DNA from: CAJQND01 sp051010055
GTDB taxonomy: Bacteria > Pseudomonadota > Alphaproteobacteria > Rhizobiales > CAJQND01
Assembly: GCA_051010055.1 (NCBI GenBank)
Contig: JBPCVY010000230.1
Span: 1 to 15,435, forward strand
DNA: 15,435 nucleotides
Direction: 5' to 3'
Under the pieces are notes generated by a model. It did not search any database and had not been told where the DNA came from. It was given only the letters and a program-made list of their open reading frames with translations. The translations under genes and the position numbers were made by a program. Positions 14,872-15,435 of this stretch are shown piece by piece; the first letter of the stretch is position 1, and every line of letters begins with the position of its first letter.

Positions 14872-15435
14872 CTAAACCGCCAGTTCATCCTCAAGCATCG
14901 CGAAATATGCCGCCACATCCGCCTCGCCAACCGATTGCAAATCTGCCGGTTGCCAGCGCGGCTCATTATCCTTGTCAATCACCACCGCACGGATGCCCTC
15001 ATAAAAATCATGGCCGGTATAGATACGGTTGACCATGCGCCATTCGATTTTCATGCACTCTTCAAACCGCGCTTTTGCGCCTTCACGCAGTTGCCGGTAG
15101 GCAATTTTCTGGCTGGTTGGAGATTTGGAGCGAATGGCACCGACCTGCTTTGCTGCCCATTCCGACCCGTCCGCAACCAGACTTTCGAGAATTTCTTCAA
15201 CCCCTGCGCCCGCAAAGTGCTGGTCAATATCGCCGCGCACATCTCCAAGGCCGGCTTCTCCTGCATCGGCTGAAAAGCCCTTCAGCGCCTCTTCCACATC
15301 ATCAGACGAGACCAGCGCCTCCTCCAACGCCTTGAGACGGCCAGAGGGAACATAGTGCGTTGCAAGTCCGGCATATAGACATTCAGCCGCCTTGAGCCGC
15401 GCGCCGGTAAGCGCCAAATACATGCCCACTTCGCC
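14872..15435 (-). CDS. 3-hydroxyisobutyryl-CoA hydrolase, C-terminal part (5' end outside window)
   Basis: 187 residues of an enoyl-CoA hydratase/isomerase family protein, open through the right edge of the window. GEVGMYLALTGARLKAAECL, followed by AGLATHYVPS, is the usual middle segment of the hydrolase branch. The remainder (LREGAKARFEECMKIEWRM, DFYEGIRAVVIDKDNEPRW) is the branch-specific C-terminal domain. The full proteins are about 350 residues, so roughly the N-terminal half, with the oxyanion-hole and catalytic residues, lies outside. It hydrolyses 3-hydroxyisobutyryl-CoA to free 3-hydroxyisobutyrate, which the downstream mmsB product oxidises. The stop is TAG at 14874-14872. Confidence 0.93.
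   Translation of the reverse strand, partial: GEVGMYLALTGARLKAAECLYAGLATHYVPSGRLKALEEALVSSDDVEEALKGFSADAGEAGLGDVRGDIDQHFAGAGVEEILESLVADGSEWAAKQVGAIRSKSPTSQKIAYRQLREGAKARFEECMKIEWRMVNRIYTGHDFYEGIRAVVIDKDNEPRWQPADLQSVGEADVAAYFAMLEDELAV

Overview
The window looks like a chromosomal housekeeping segment of an alphaproteobacterium, most likely Hyphomicrobiales (Rhizobiales). The grounds are the gene order ldtR / ldtP / glyA / nrdR / ribD / riboflavin synthase / ribH / nusB, the LdtR-type MarR regulator next to an L,D-transpeptidase, and an S2 protein with a long acidic Ala/Pro/Glu tail. I assign no genus. All genes but one lie on the minus strand.

Left end (1-3202): rpsB runs off the left edge on the minus strand. 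Its 3' part is an 18-bp in-frame tandem repeat. Divergent from it is the only plus-strand gene, an exported parvulin-type peptidyl-prolyl isomerase (1235-2071). It converges on a minus-strand gene (2115-3149) related to pentapeptide-repeat membrane proteins. The membrane segment of that gene lies in a different frame from the rest, and the switch falls at a run of nine T. Its stop codon sits in the loop of an intrinsic terminator.

Centre (3203-11150): dnaE (replicative polymerase alpha subunit) is followed upstream by a compact minus-strand cluster transcribed glyA > nrdR > ribD > riboflavin synthase > ribH > nusB. Gaps are at most 36 nt, and the last genes overlap by 4 and 8 nt. It combines one-carbon metabolism, control of ribonucleotide reductase genes, the later steps of riboflavin synthesis and an antitermination factor. 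glyA is preceded by a nested inverted repeat.

Right part (11337-15435): ldtP, a periplasmic YkuD-type L,D-transpeptidase with a TTG start, and ldtR, its likely MarR-family regulator, are separated by about 360 nt that holds a 54-nt nested dyad. ldtR has a good promoter with repeated TCTCAAT/TTGAGA motifs. The window ends in a valine-degradation pair: mmsB (3-hydroxyisobutyrate dehydrogenase) and the C-terminal part of 3-hydroxyisobutyryl-CoA hydrolase, which act in consecutive steps.

No mobile element, CRISPR array, tRNA or rRNA was seen. Nothing here amounts to a clearly new multi-gene system. The observations most worth checking are the poly-T frame switch, the repeat-built S2 tail and the dyads upstream of ldtP and glyA.
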